A DNA stretch of 64,000 nt, taken from JACRPH01 sp041665465 (GTDB lineage: Archaea; Nanobdellota; Nanobdellia; Woesearchaeales; GW2011-AR9). Location: assembly GCA_041665465.1 (NCBI GenBank), contig JBAYIU010000001.1:1178001-1242000 (forward strand). Reading direction: 5' to 3'. Every line of letters starts with the position of its first letter. Positions within the stretch are counted from its first letter, which is position 1. The notes under the pieces are model-generated. The model was not told where the DNA came from. It did not search any database and saw nothing but the letters and a program-made list of their open reading frames with translations. A program made the position numbers and the translations under genes. Positions 44,514 to 53,488 of this stretch are shown piece by piece.

Positions 44514-47500
44514 TTATGGTTTAAGTGGCCAAAAAGGAGAAGTTCTTTTTCTTTTCTTATGCATTTTCCAATATCCAATTACCGATCCCAGAAAGATAAC
44601 TATTGCTATCCCCAATAAAGTAAGGATGAGACTAAGAGAAGTGGCTTTTGAAGAAGATACTTCTTCCTGTGACTGGTTTGATCTGGCAATGCTGATATTT
44701 TCAATTAGGGAGGAATTTGAAGTAGAAAGATTTAGGTTCAGGGTTTGATTCAACGGAATTGTGCTTGGGGTGGTGGTCCTCTTAATAAGTTCATGGATGT
44801 TCTTTAAAGTAAAACCTGCCTTAATCTGAGAAGTGTTGATGCTGTTCAAAGTAACACTTAAATCATAATATCTGTCCTCATCTAAATCAAATTTTAAAGT
44901 GTCATTAACTGAAAAGAGAGCCCGAATGGTTCGACTTTGGATAATAACATTCACTACATGACTAGTCATGCTTTCGATAGATAAGTTATGTTCCTCTTTT
45001 TCTAAAGTGAATTTAATCCGGTCTCCTTTGGCAATAACTGTTGTATATCCGGTAATTAGTTGTGATTCAGTAGCGATGTAAGTAGTAGTAGTTGTTCCTC
45101 CTCCACTTCCCCCTCCACCAGAAGAACTTCCTCCTCCAGAAGAACTGCTGGAAGAAGAGCTAGAACAAGAATTACAAGAACCTCCACAGTCTGTTCCAGT
45201 TTCATCTCCGTTCTGAGATCCATCAGAACAAGAAGTTACACTGAAAGAGTAAGTTGAAGTATTAGTATGAGGGGTAGTAAAATTGTCAGTGATATTTAAT
45301 GTAAAGTTATAATTTCCAACTGATAAACCGTTCCAAGACCAGCTACAATTCCAAGTAGTAGAGGTGGTGTTACAAGTTGAGTTCATTAAAGTATTATTAA
45401 AGTATAAAGTTACGTTTGATATTCCGGAATAATCAGAAATATTAGCAGTAATACTTTGATTTATCTCCTGTTGTAAATGGACTGAACTGTCATAAGAGAG
45501 GGAAGCAATACTCGGAGCAGCAGTATCATTCACAATGATAGTGAGATTGGTAGAATTGAAACTATATCCATCGGTAACAAATAGGGTGATTAAATAATCT
45601 CCGGTGAGGTTGAATTGATAAGTGAAGTTCTGCGCACTGGAAACTACGGTTCCATTAACGGTCCAATTATAAATTAAAGTGTCTTCATCTGGGTCTATAA
45701 CTACGGAAATAAAATTGGTCAGGTTGCCAAGTTCTAGAATGCTCCCATTAAGGGGGGAGGTAATATTGAAAGTAGAGATATTTCTGTTCTGGACAGTAAA
45801 GTTGAAAGTGTTGCTATTATCAATGTTTCCAGCTAAATCCGCAGCGTGGAACTGATATGCAATATTTCTTTGATTGCTTAGGTTAGTGATCCCGGTGAGA
45901 GTGAAGTTGAAGGTTATATTATTTTCATTAGTCATAGAGTAATTGGTCCAGTTGGTGGAGAAGTTGGATTCAAAATATATCTCAGAGGTGTTTAAGTTTA
46001 GTTCAGTAATGTTGATCTTAAAGATAATGGTGTCGTTGTTGTAGACAGGTTCAGACTGATTTTGGATGATAAGAATGTCCGGAGAAGTTTTGTCTAATAT
46101 GAAATTAACAGAAGAATTGGCTAAATTTCCAACAGAATCATTTGTTATAACTCTGAATGTGTAATTATCATCATTAAACGTAGAATTTGAAAGGTTGACT
46201 AAATCCACCCAAGTATAGCTGTTTAGATTAATGGAATTGTTCTGATTACTTTGGATGATGTTACCGGAAGAGTTAGTGAGGTCGTATGAGGAATAACTTA
46301 GTTTATTGTTAACATCAATAGAGGTTAGAAGAAGTGAAGAATTAATTAAGAATTGACTCTTGTAATAAGAATTGTTAATGGGTGAGACAAAAGTAATATT
46401 TATTTGATCAATGGATTCTATTGCAGCATAAACATCAATTCTAGAAAAATTTAATCCAGATCCAGAAGTGTCATTGATGGTTTTACCAGTGTTGTTTAAG
46501 ATTTGTTTAATCTGGTTGGGAGTTAGTGTTTCGTTATGGGTTAAACGATAATATTGTTGTAGTAAGGCAATAGACCCGGCTACATGGGGAGTAGACATAG
46601 AGGTTCCTGTTTTGTATCCAACAGTATTCCCGGGAATAAGTGAAATGATATCTGATGGAGCAAGCAATGATAATAAACTACCTCGATTATACTTGATAAT
46701 ATCTGAACTGCTAACTGCGCCAACAGGAGTGGCATTAGCAATACACGCCGGATCAGAAATACCATCTGTCCAGCCATCGTTTCCGGCAGCAACAGTAACC
46801 GAGATGTTCTGAGCATAAGCAGCATTAATTGCAGTAGCAACAGAACTATAATTAGTATCACAATAAGTCTGCCAATGAGTACAACTTCCCCCATCGCATC
46901 CGATACTCATAGTAATAACAGAAATGTTATACTGTGCGACTCGAGTAGAATTAGCACACCATTCAATTCCAGCCACAATATTACTGTACGAAGTACTTCC
47001 TGAACTGCCACTGAATACTTTAGCTGCTAAGAGTTTAGCATCTGGAGCTACTCCGCGATAAGTTGAATTCTCTGAAGCAATAATCCCCGCTACGTGGGTT
47101 CCATGACTGTTTGAATCAATAGGGTCCGGGTCGTTATCTGCAAGATTGTACCCGGAAAGAACTTTACTACAATTCCCGGCCAAGAACGAAGTGTTGGTGC
47201 AATTACCTAATCCTGGATGAGTATAATCTATCCCTGTATCTACTACACATACCGTTTCTCCTGCTCCGGTGATGTTTATCCCGTTAACTGTTAATCTCCA
47301 CACTTGGCTGGCATTGATCTGAGGTACACTTTGATTTAATAATATTTTTACCGGTTGATCGTATTCTATTCTCTGTACTTGGAGGTTAGAACCTAATTTA
47401 TCCAGTCCTTCTTTAGTTAAGGTTCCGCTAAAACCGTTAATAATGGAGTATTGGTGTTTTAAATCTAAATCATAATCCTCAGATTGTATCCCTTGTTTCT

Positions 47501-47711
47501 GGTTCTTATCTCTAATCTTTAATTTACTTAACACTTCATCGCTAGAAGAAGTAATCCCTATCCCTTTAGCGGGGGTCGATTTAAGGACTACAATTACTGA
47601 AACTTTACCCTCATTAGAGATCTTTTGAGTGACTTCTGGAGAAATATCTATGGCATAAATTAAGTTAATCACTAACAATAATGCTACTATCCACCACATC
47701 CCTCTTCTCAT
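44514..47711 (-). CDS. Giant cell-surface subtilase (S8) with C-terminal anchor, copy 2
   Basis: 1065 residues, paralog of the gene downstream (18-base gap). Signal peptide (WWIVALLLVINLIYA), I9-like propeptide, catalytic Asp near 157 (CVVDTGIDYTHP), His near 202 (SNSHGTHVAG), Ser near 368 (TGTSMSTPHVAG), Ig/PKD-like repeats, CSDGSQNGDETGTDCGGSC, a Ser/Gly low-complexity linker, a beta domain and a C-terminal membrane helix followed by a basic tail. It lacks the insertion between Asp and His seen in copy 1. Both genes probably form one transcript. Divergent from the methyltransferase gene. Confidence 0.9.
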   Translation of the reverse strand: MRRGMWWIVALLLVINLIYAIDISPEVTQKISNEGKVSVIVVLKSTPAKGIGITSSSDEVLSKLKIRDKNQKQGIQSEDYDLDLKHQYSIINGFSGTLTKEGLDKLGSNLQVQRIEYDQPVKILLNQSVPQINASQVWRLTVNGINITGAGETVCVVDTGIDYTHPGLGNCTNTSFLAGNCSKVLSGYNLADNDPDPIDSNSHGTHVAGIIASENSTYRGVAPDAKLLAAKVFSGSSGSTSYSNIVAGIEWCANSTRVAQYNISVITMSIGCDGGSCTHWQTYCDTNYSSVATAINAAYAQNISVTVAAGNDGWTDGISDPACIANATPVGAVSSSDIIKYNRGSLLSLLAPSDIISLIPGNTVGYKTGTSMSTPHVAGSIALLQQYYRLTHNETLTPNQIKQILNNTGKTINDTSGSGLNFSRIDVYAAIESIDQINITFVSPINNSYYKSQFLINSSLLLTSIDVNNKLSYSSYDLTNSSGNIIQSNQNNSINLNSYTWVDLVNLSNSTFNDDNYTFRVITNDSVGNLANSSVNFILDKTSPDILIIQNQSEPVYNNDTIIFKINITELNLNTSEIYFESNFSTNWTNYSMTNENNITFNFTLTGITNLSNQRNIAYQFHAADLAGNIDNSNTFNFTVQNRNISTFNITSPLNGSILELGNLTNFISVVIDPDEDTLIYNWTVNGTVVSSAQNFTYQFNLTGDYLITLFVTDGYSFNSTNLTIIVNDTAAPSIASLSYDSSVHLQQEINQSITANISDYSGISNVTLYFNNTLMNSTCNTTSTTWNCSWSWNGLSVGNYNFTLNITDNFTTPHTNTSTYSFSVTSCSDGSQNGDETGTDCGGSCNSCSSSSSSSSSGGGSSSGGGGSGGGTTTTTYIATESQLITGYTTVIAKGDRIKFTLEKEEHNLSIESMTSHVVNVIIQSRTIRALFSVNDTLKFDLDEDRYYDLSVTLNSINTSQIKAGFTLKNIHELIKRTTTPSTIPLNQTLNLNLSTSNSSLIENISIARSNQSQEEVSSSKATSLSLILTLLGIAIVIFLGSVIGYWKMHKKRKRTSPFWPLKP

Positions 47712-47764
47712 TGTTGTATAATGTTACAATAATGTTTATAAATGTTTTCAGCCTAGAGAAGAAT

Positions 47765-48967
47765 ATGGGGGAAGAAAGTCATCATTTGGAACAGATCTAT
47801 GTTTTAGCAGAGAGTAATCCTGCAGAATTGCTTAACCAAGTAGCTAAAATTAGAGAATTAAGACTTAAAGGAAAAGATCTTCCCGAGAAACTTCTTTCTC
47901 TTGCTCCCTACGTATATCCCCTAGAGATGTTGCAGCGAAGAGGGTTTGCAGAATTCATGCTTTTAGATGAGTATTCTTTAAGTTATGCTACTCCTCAGAA
48001 ATTTGCTCGACATCGTGCTCAGAAGATCTCTGCATATTATCCCGATTGTTCTGTAGCAGACATTAGTTGTGGTGCGGGAGGACAATTGTTAGAGTTATGT
48101 AAAGAAGGTTCAGCGATAGGGATAGAAAAGGACCAAGTAAGATATTGGCTAGCCAAGATTAATCTTGCCTTAGCTCATTATCTTAAGATTATCCATTTCA
48201 ACCCAGCGATTTATAATGAAGATGCTCTTAATTCATTAAAGGTTCTCCCCCTCTTGAATGAAATTAAAGTCATTTTGTGTGATTCATGGCGTGATGCAGG
48301 AACATACTCTCCCGATTTACACGAATTGTACCAACTATATTCCGATAAATATCTTGTTTATGAATTTAAACCGTTAGAGCAAGTTGGGAAAATATTTCAG
48401 AAATATCCTTTTCTCTTCGGGAAATGTGTGTTAGAATATTACGGTGAAGAAGATCGTTGCAGCAGGCTTACTGCTTATCATGGTCGAGGGAAAGCAGTAG
48501 AATTTCTTCAAGAAGAAGGAATGAACTGGAACTTAAGCATGTCTCATGAACGAGCAGAAGGGGCAGTCGATCAAGCTAAAGAGAAGTTGATTCAAGGATT
48601 TCCTACTCATGATTTCTTTGTGTTAAACAAAGGGATAGTAGAAAAAGGATTTTCTTCACTACTTAACTTTCCGGTCTTTCAGGTAGACCGAAAACGTTTT
48701 TTGGTAGAATTAGGTTCAGCTTCTTCTATTAAAGTGGTTAAGTTCTTCTCTCCGATTGTTTCTTCAGCTGATATTGTTGAGATCTCCACTTATTTACAAG
48801 AGAATTATGATGATTATCATGTTACTTTGCGTTTAGAAATACCTTCTGAAGAGTATTGGGGTTTTGTTCAGGATAATCATCTGTTAACTAATAAAGAAAG
48901 TCCCAATCGGTTTAGTTTATTCAGGTATAAGGACGTGTTTCATTTAGTAGAAGAAAAGAAAGTATAA
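47765..48967 (+). CDS. SAM-dependent methyltransferase-like protein
   Basis: 400 residues from ATG 47765, which lies 27 bases after a TATA box (TTTATAAA, 47735-47742); in-frame ATGs further upstream overlap the divergent subtilase gene. An N-terminal helical part (1-80) precedes a class I methyltransferase core, ADISCGAGGQLLELC (SAM-binding loop) and AIGIEKDQVRYWLAKINLAL, then VILCDSWRD in the position of motif IV. The C-terminal 150 residues are extra. RNA or protein substrate unknown. Confidence 0.7.
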   Translation: MGEESHHLEQIYVLAESNPAELLNQVAKIRELRLKGKDLPEKLLSLAPYVYPLEMLQRRGFAEFMLLDEYSLSYATPQKFARHRAQKISAYYPDCSVADISCGAGGQLLELCKEGSAIGIEKDQVRYWLAKINLALAHYLKIIHFNPAIYNEDALNSLKVLPLLNEIKVILCDSWRDAGTYSPDLHELYQLYSDKYLVYEFKPLEQVGKIFQKYPFLFGKCVLEYYGEEDRCSRLTAYHGRGKAVEFLQEEGMNWNLSMSHERAEGAVDQAKEKLIQGFPTHDFFVLNKGIVEKGFSSLLNFPVFQVDRKRFLVELGSASSIKVVKFFSPIVSSADIVEISTYLQENYDDYHVTLRLEIPSEEYWGFVQDNHLLTNKESPNRFSLFRYKDVFHLVEEKKV

Positions 48968-48973
48968 AATCTA

Positions 48974-49273
48974 TTACTTATTTAATACGCTGGCATAATC
49001 CATAGCCCACCCTTCGGCATCTGTTCTAATTGCATATTCTCCTTCTTTGTCGATGGTTTTGGTGTTAGGATTAAAGACATAGGCATGATAAGGATGTTGA
49101 GCTCCTTCAACTATCAACAATCCGGGTTTCCAAGCTTTACCAGTAAAGTCTCTTTTGCATGATCTCCAGTCTACTTTCCGTCCGGTCATTGCACTAAGCG
49201 CTGTTGCTTCTAATTTTAGTTTTTCTTCCGTCCGGTTATCTACAACTTCGATTAAATCAGTTAGCTCTACCAT
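48974..49273 (-). CDS. Uncharacterised small protein
   Basis: 99 residues, alpha/beta: a helical start (LTDLIEVVDNRTEEKLKLEATALSAMTG) and beta strands (GLLIVEGAQHPYHAYVFNPNTKTIDKEG). No known family. A TATA-like TTTATAAAT complement lies about 25 bases upstream. Convergent with the methyltransferase gene. Confidence 0.55.
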   Translation of the reverse strand: MVELTDLIEVVDNRTEEKLKLEATALSAMTGRKVDWRSCKRDFTGKAWKPGLLIVEGAQHPYHAYVFNPNTKTIDKEGEYAIRTDAEGWAMDYASVLNK

Positions 49274-49312
49274 AATTACTTTTCAGAAGGGGGTATTTAT
49301 AAATCTTATTTC

Positions 49313-49723
49313 TCATTTCTTACTTTTAGATAATCGTCTAATCCCTGAAGTTACAAATAATACTATCATCGTACTATCAATCATTAAACAAGTTGAACAG
49401 GCTTCTTTTAAGACAAATATTTGTACTAGGATAAGATAAGCAGAAGCTGCTGCTCCAATTATTGTTCCTAAGAAAAATACTTCTGAATTGATGAAGTAAG
49501 TTACTAATAAACCGATGAACGCGAATAGAGCTAAGTAAGGAAGTTTTATCCCAAACAATGTTCCGTAACTGCTGCCTTGGACATCAGAACACCTAGTGGG
49601 TTGTCCCAACAGACAGGGGGTAGAGGAATTAAGGTTTTGGTATACTAATACTCCAGATAGAATCACTTCTAGCAAGACTAGAACTAAAATGGTCCAATCC
49701 CAAAAATTTAATCTCTTAATCAT
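49313..49723 (-). CDS. Vitamin K epoxide reductase (VKOR)-family membrane protein
   Basis: 136 residues from ATG 49723, which overlaps the cupin stop by 8 bases. Four membrane helices with the VKOR set: loop cysteines C37 and C45, SSYGTLFGI (conserved Ser and aromatic region), and the active-site CSTC (109-112) in the last-but-one helix. The family re-oxidises thiol oxidoreductases via quinone and so supports disulfide formation in exported proteins, here perhaps the Cys-rich subtilases. No fused or adjacent DsbA-like domain is seen. Confidence 0.85.
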   Translation of the reverse strand: MIKRLNFWDWTILVLVLLEVILSGVLVYQNLNSSTPCLLGQPTRCSDVQGSSYGTLFGIKLPYLALFAFIGLLVTYFINSEVFFLGTIIGAAASAYLILVQIFVLKEACSTCLMIDSTMIVLFVTSGIRRLSKSKK

Positions 49724-50108
49724 GATGTTCGTGCTTTTCTGCTTCCTCAGCTTCTTCCTTGTTCTTGTGGACGGTTCCATCAGGATGATTTGGCGGGGAA
49801 TAAATAGTATAAAGTTTTACCTGTTTGGTGTTAGAGTTGTTAATTACATTATGATAAGTTCCTGCCGGAACAATTACTGCGTCTCCCTCTTTAGCCAGAT
49901 GAGTTTCTTTTCCGTTAAAAATAAACTTTGCTTCTCCTTCTTCTATCCGGAAGAATTGGTCTACTTTCTGGTGGACTTCATTTCCGATCTCTTCTTCCGG
50001 TTGTAAACACATCACTACCAATTGGGCATGTTTTCCGGTGTATAACACTTGCCGGAAGAAATTATTGTTCAAAGTTGATTTTTCTATCGCTCCTACGTAT
50101 CCAGTCAT
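49716..50108 (-). CDS. Cupin-domain protein
   Basis: 130 residues, single cupin barrel: NEVHQKVDQFFRIEEGEAKFIFNG (motif 1) and GDAVIVPAGTYHNVINNSN (motif 2), with metal-binding His/Glu residues, then an acidic His-rich tail (EEAEEAEKHEHHD) that could bind metal. Overlaps the VKOR gene, so the two are co-expressed. Small-molecule substrate unknown. Confidence 0.82.
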   Translation of the reverse strand: MTGYVGAIEKSTLNNNFFRQVLYTGKHAQLVVMCLQPEEEIGNEVHQKVDQFFRIEEGEAKFIFNGKETHLAKEGDAVIVPAGTYHNVINNSNTKQVKLYTIYSPPNHPDGTVHKNKEEAEEAEKHEHHD

Positions 50109-50200
50109 ATTCGCATCCTCTTTCTATTATATATTATAATTACTAGAAAACAGATTAAGAACTTTATAAAGATATTCCTCGCTGTCAAAGATGGTTCTGT

Positions 50201-51457
50201 TTAACTGGGAGGAACTAATCTTTCTCCTAAACCATTAAAATAAGTTGCTCTTGCTGAACTTACCATCTCGTCATACTGTGCCTTAAGTCCGGGCATTCCC
50301 TTGTGCCATGTACCTAAAGCTTGTTCAGTGAGTAGCAAGTCATTACCTAATCGCTTGGCAAATTTATGCAATTCAGTATCTTTCGCTCCGGTTCTAATCG
50401 CTTGATCTACTAGATGTGCATCTCTTAATACGAAAGTCATATTATAGGTAGTAGGGTCTTCTGCAGTTAAAGTGTAATGTTTCTGTAATTGTTCTTGCAC
50501 CGCTAGTTTGAGTGGTTCAATCTCTCCGTCTCCTTTTGGGAAGTATCCATGAATCTGAACCATAAATTTCATTACTGCATCGTATCCTTGATCAGTCTTA
50601 GTGATTTCTATCGGGCTACCTCTCATCAAATAAATCGGACGAGATTCACCTTCGTTTGATCCAAAATTTCTAGTTGTGGCCTGTTCTAATTCTAGAGCTA
50701 AGGCTCCTTCTAGTGCTCCTGGACGATAAAATGATTTTAATGCCGTTGGTCCTTCTTCTAATCGAGTGTCTGGCAACATTTGTACAAAGAAGGGATAAGC
50801 AGCATCTTTTCTGGAACGCATATTCTCGCCATCTTTGTATTTCTTTGCGGCGAGATTGCCCCATTCTATAGCCAGTTGTGCTCCGATATGATCGGCACAG
50901 CTAACCGCCATCGCTCTAAACTTCTGCCACTGATAAGCTGCTTCAAAACCGGCTAAGGCTTCTCTTCTGATACTGGTCTGAATGGGAATTACTCTTTGTC
51001 CTTCACGAACATTATCTTTGTTGATCCATTCGTTTCCGAGATGAACATTTTCAGGAAAGGTTCCGGTTTTAACCCAGCCTCGTTCTCCATTCTCAACTCT
51101 AACCTGAATATAATTTGCGGTATCGAAAATTCTTGGTGCACTATTAAAAGTGGTCATCTCTGGTAATCGATGTTCATGTAGAAGAGCATTATCAAGATCT
51201 TTAATCTTCACTTTCTGAGGAAAACGTAAATCCCAGGTAACATGATCCACGGATGGTTTTAAATGAAAATCATGTTGTTCTGAACTGCCTTCAACTACCA
51301 TTCTTTCAAATCTGGAAGGGACAGCATCTTCTGCAAAAGATTGGCGAGCGATCCAGGCATCGTATCTTTGATTGATCGCTTCAACTTGTTCTAAACCGAA
51401 GTCGACGTAACTTTGTGTTGGAGGAAATTGTGATAGTTTATTTTCGTAAGGTATCAT
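50201..51457 (-). CDS. Uncharacterised soluble protein
   Basis: 418 residues, not recognised. Mixed alpha/beta, no signal peptide or membrane helix. Segments such as WDLRFPQKVKIKDLDNALL and VMKFMVQIHGYFPKGDGEIEPL look like a compact globular enzyme, but no catalytic signature could be named. Own promoter; not in an obvious operon. Confidence 0.5.
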   Translation of the reverse strand: MIPYENKLSQFPPTQSYVDFGLEQVEAINQRYDAWIARQSFAEDAVPSRFERMVVEGSSEQHDFHLKPSVDHVTWDLRFPQKVKIKDLDNALLHEHRLPEMTTFNSAPRIFDTANYIQVRVENGERGWVKTGTFPENVHLGNEWINKDNVREGQRVIPIQTSIRREALAGFEAAYQWQKFRAMAVSCADHIGAQLAIEWGNLAAKKYKDGENMRSRKDAAYPFFVQMLPDTRLEEGPTALKSFYRPGALEGALALELEQATTRNFGSNEGESRPIYLMRGSPIEITKTDQGYDAVMKFMVQIHGYFPKGDGEIEPLKLAVQEQLQKHYTLTAEDPTTYNMTFVLRDAHLVDQAIRTGAKDTELHKFAKRLGNDLLLTEQALGTWHKGMPGLKAQYDEMVSSARATYFNGLGERLVPPS

Positions 51458-51540
51458 AAACGTTCAAGGGGTTAAATCGATTTATATACTTAATTGTGCT
51501 GTAGTAGTTATTTTCAAATAAAAGGTAAAATTGCCAGAGA

Positions 51541-51792
51541 TTAAGCGCCTAAGAATTTTAATAGGTAGAATACTAAAAACGCTGGCCAGATCAATGCTTT
51601 CAATATTCCCAATACTCCTGTCCAGAAGGTGGTGGCAGTGGAAATATAATAAACTAACGCTCCAATGAAACCTAATCCATAAATAGCACTGCCGGTGTGA
51701 CAATAAGGTGTTTTATCTTTAACTTTGTTTTTAACCTTCTTCTTTATCATCTTAAGAAGAGGGATTATAGTTTGGTTTAAAAAACTTTTCAA
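51541..51792 (-). CDS. Small membrane protein
   Basis: 83 residues: a basic N-terminal stretch (MIKKKVKNKVKDK), then two membrane helices (about 36-55 and 60-80). Function unknown. Lies 16 bases after the Imm-5-like gene in the same direction. Confidence 0.45.
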   Translation of the reverse strand: MKSFLNQTIIPLLKMIKKKVKNKVKDKTPYCHTGSAIYGLGFIGALVYYISTATTFWTGVLGILKALIWPAFLVFYLLKFLGA

Positions 51793-51808
51793 CTACTCTA
51801 GAATAATA

Positions 51809-52261
51809 TTATTTGTGGTGAGTGTTAGAAGCTAATTTTAATAACCGTTGATATTGCCAATCTCTTTCTTTGGTTTCAGATTTGTTAGCTCTATAAATGG
51901 CCTGTTGTGCATAAACTGCTGAACCATAAGCATGTCTAGCAACGTGTGCTGTGGCTACTGCTTGACCGGCAGCTCTGGCAGCAGATCTCGCAGGGGTGTC
52001 TTCTCCTACTTCTCTCGCCGCGGCATGAGCATCAAGTGAAGCCTTGCGGATAACTTTCATACTGAAGATTCCCGTACGTATCCATTCTTGAAGCGTTTCT
52101 AACGCTTTTCTTGGTCGGTTATCTTTTGGATAGTTTTTTTCAAAGTAAGGTAGTACTCGCTTGGCACAGTCAATAGCCCAAACAGCTAAGATCTTCTTAT
52201 CTGTTTTTTCGACTAGTTCTCGTAGTGGTTCATCCTTGTGGGCAATGGAGAACTTTTTCAT
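51809..52261 (-). CDS. Imm-5-like putative immunity protein
   Basis: 150 residues, all helical and alanine-rich: WAIDCAKRVLPYFEKNYPKDNRPRKALETLQEWI, then DAHAAAREV, ARSAARAAGQAVATAHVARHAYGSAVYA. This pattern of repeated A-H/A-R helices matches the Imm-5-like family, proposed to protect against polymorphic toxins. No toxin gene is adjacent, so it may be an orphan immunity gene or have another role. Confidence 0.65.
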   Translation of the reverse strand: MKKFSIAHKDEPLRELVEKTDKKILAVWAIDCAKRVLPYFEKNYPKDNRPRKALETLQEWIRTGIFSMKVIRKASLDAHAAAREVGEDTPARSAARAAGQAVATAHVARHAYGSAVYAQQAIYRANKSETKERDWQYQRLLKLASNTHHK

Positions 52262-52354
52262 TTATTTTAGGAAGAGATTTAGATTTATAATCTTATTGAT
52301 GAGGAATAGTAAATCTGCTCGGAGAAAAGTTGATTACAACATTTGAGAATAGAC

Positions 52355-53017
52355 TCATTTTAATTCAATCGATTGAAGGTTCAATCCTTTTAACCGGGGA
52401 ATTTCAATAAGTTTTTCTAATAGTATTGCTCTATCTTCTTTCGAATCGGGAGTTATTCTTTTAACTAATGGCACAATAACTTCTTGGTAATATTTTCTTA
52501 ATTCTTTTTCATGAGGGATTGCTTCAAAGAATTCCCATTCACAATTGGTCCATCGATATATCCCCGCATAAACATGGGTTTGATCGTAAACAGTCTGAAC
52601 GAATCTCTCCGGGTATGTTCCTCGTGGATAATTCAGTATTTCCCATCTCATGGAAGTACTTCCGTAGAAAGAACACCAATGGTCATCCATAACCACTTTA
52701 TCCCTGGTTAAGAGATAATGAGGTTGGTGAAAGTAAGCAATCCCTTCAATGTTTTTCTCTCCAATTTTTTCTTCATGTTGTAATTGATAGGTGTTCTCTC
52801 CTGGTTTTTTACTGAGATTTTTCCAATAAGCAGAATTAACCATACCAAAACAATTCATAGTAACTCCACTCAAATAACCCGATGCTTTTCTTCCGTGATC
52901 TAAATCCATGGAAAAAACTTGTTCTTTATTTTGAGATTTTACCGTAGTAGTACAATGTATAGAAACTGCCTGTTCTAAAGCTACGGATGGGTCCCAAGTT
53001 ATGGTGGTAGTGATCAT
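52355..53017 (-). CDS. Uncharacterised soluble protein
   Basis: 220 residues, beta-rich in the first 160 residues (ITWDPSVALEQAVSIHCTTTVKS, FYGSTSMRWEILNYPRGTYPERFVQTVY) and helical at the end. No known family or motif. Own promoter region toward 53040. Last gene before the mosaic region. Confidence 0.5.
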   Translation of the reverse strand: MITTTITWDPSVALEQAVSIHCTTTVKSQNKEQVFSMDLDHGRKASGYLSGVTMNCFGMVNSAYWKNLSKKPGENTYQLQHEEKIGEKNIEGIAYFHQPHYLLTRDKVVMDDHWCSFYGSTSMRWEILNYPRGTYPERFVQTVYDQTHVYAGIYRWTNCEWEFFEAIPHEKELRKYYQEVIVPLVKRITPDSKEDRAILLEKLIEIPRLKGLNLQSIELK

Positions 53018-53309
53018 ATTTTAAGTGATGAATTATTAGTTGAGTTTATTTATAAAATGTATTCTAATAAACCATTATTTTTGTTCCATAAAGAAAAGTA
53101 ATCCCGCGCGCGCAATCGTCAATCGTGGCATATCTCAGAGTCCATCTTTTAACTACAAGATAAGAGAACGTATTAACTCTTTCTGATCAAATCAACTCAG
53201 AATGGGCAGCAACGTCAAGAGTGCGGTTAAGTATTTGATATAAATGGTTCACTTTTTCGTAGAAGTAACGGAAAAGCTTATAAATTTCAATAAGTAGCAA
53301 GTAGTTACA
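53018..53309. other. Intergenic region at the left edge of the mosaic region
   Basis: No convincing gene. Contains a GC-rich motif (AATCCCGCGCGCGC, near 53100) resembling the tRNA-Gln 3' end motifs found to the right, and the promoter of the peptide operon. Confidence 0.45.
53278..53285 (+). promoter_or_regulatory. TATA box of the peptide-modification operon
   Basis: TTATAAAT centred about 28 bases before ATG 53310, so the 54-codon frame is the first gene of a leaderless transcript. This supports its translation. Confidence 0.65.
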
Positions 53310-53474
53310 ATGGGTTTAGAAGATCAATTTGAGGTAAAGACGCTTAGAATTGAGAGTGAGTTAGAACCTAAAGATGTTTTAAGAACCCCTGAAAGAGAAG
53401 TAAAACCGTTGTATCGCCAGCTTCAGGATGAAAAAACAACTAAATATGACACTTGGTGTCAACACTCTGATTAA
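53310..53474 (+). CDS. Candidate RiPP precursor peptide
   Basis: A 54-residue frame. The first 40 residues are charged and Glu-rich, like a leader; the C-terminus is TTKYDTWCQHSD. K45-x-x-x-W49 reproduces the KxxxW spacing of streptide-type precursors, in which a radical SAM/SPASM enzyme joins Lys to Trp, and a single Cys (C50) follows. It lies directly under a promoter, 14 bases before a radical SAM/SPASM gene. The peptide could instead be a small regulator; no homologue was recognised. Confidence 0.6.
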   Translation: MGLEDQFEVKTLRIESELEPKDVLRTPEREVKPLYRQLQDEKTTKYDTWCQHSD

Positions 53475-53488
53475 AGAAGTTCTTTAAA

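Noticed and set aside
53201..53242. 13-codon frame (MGSNVKSAV..) upstream of the peptide operon
   Set aside because: Too short, no ribosome site, lies before the TATA box of the operon.
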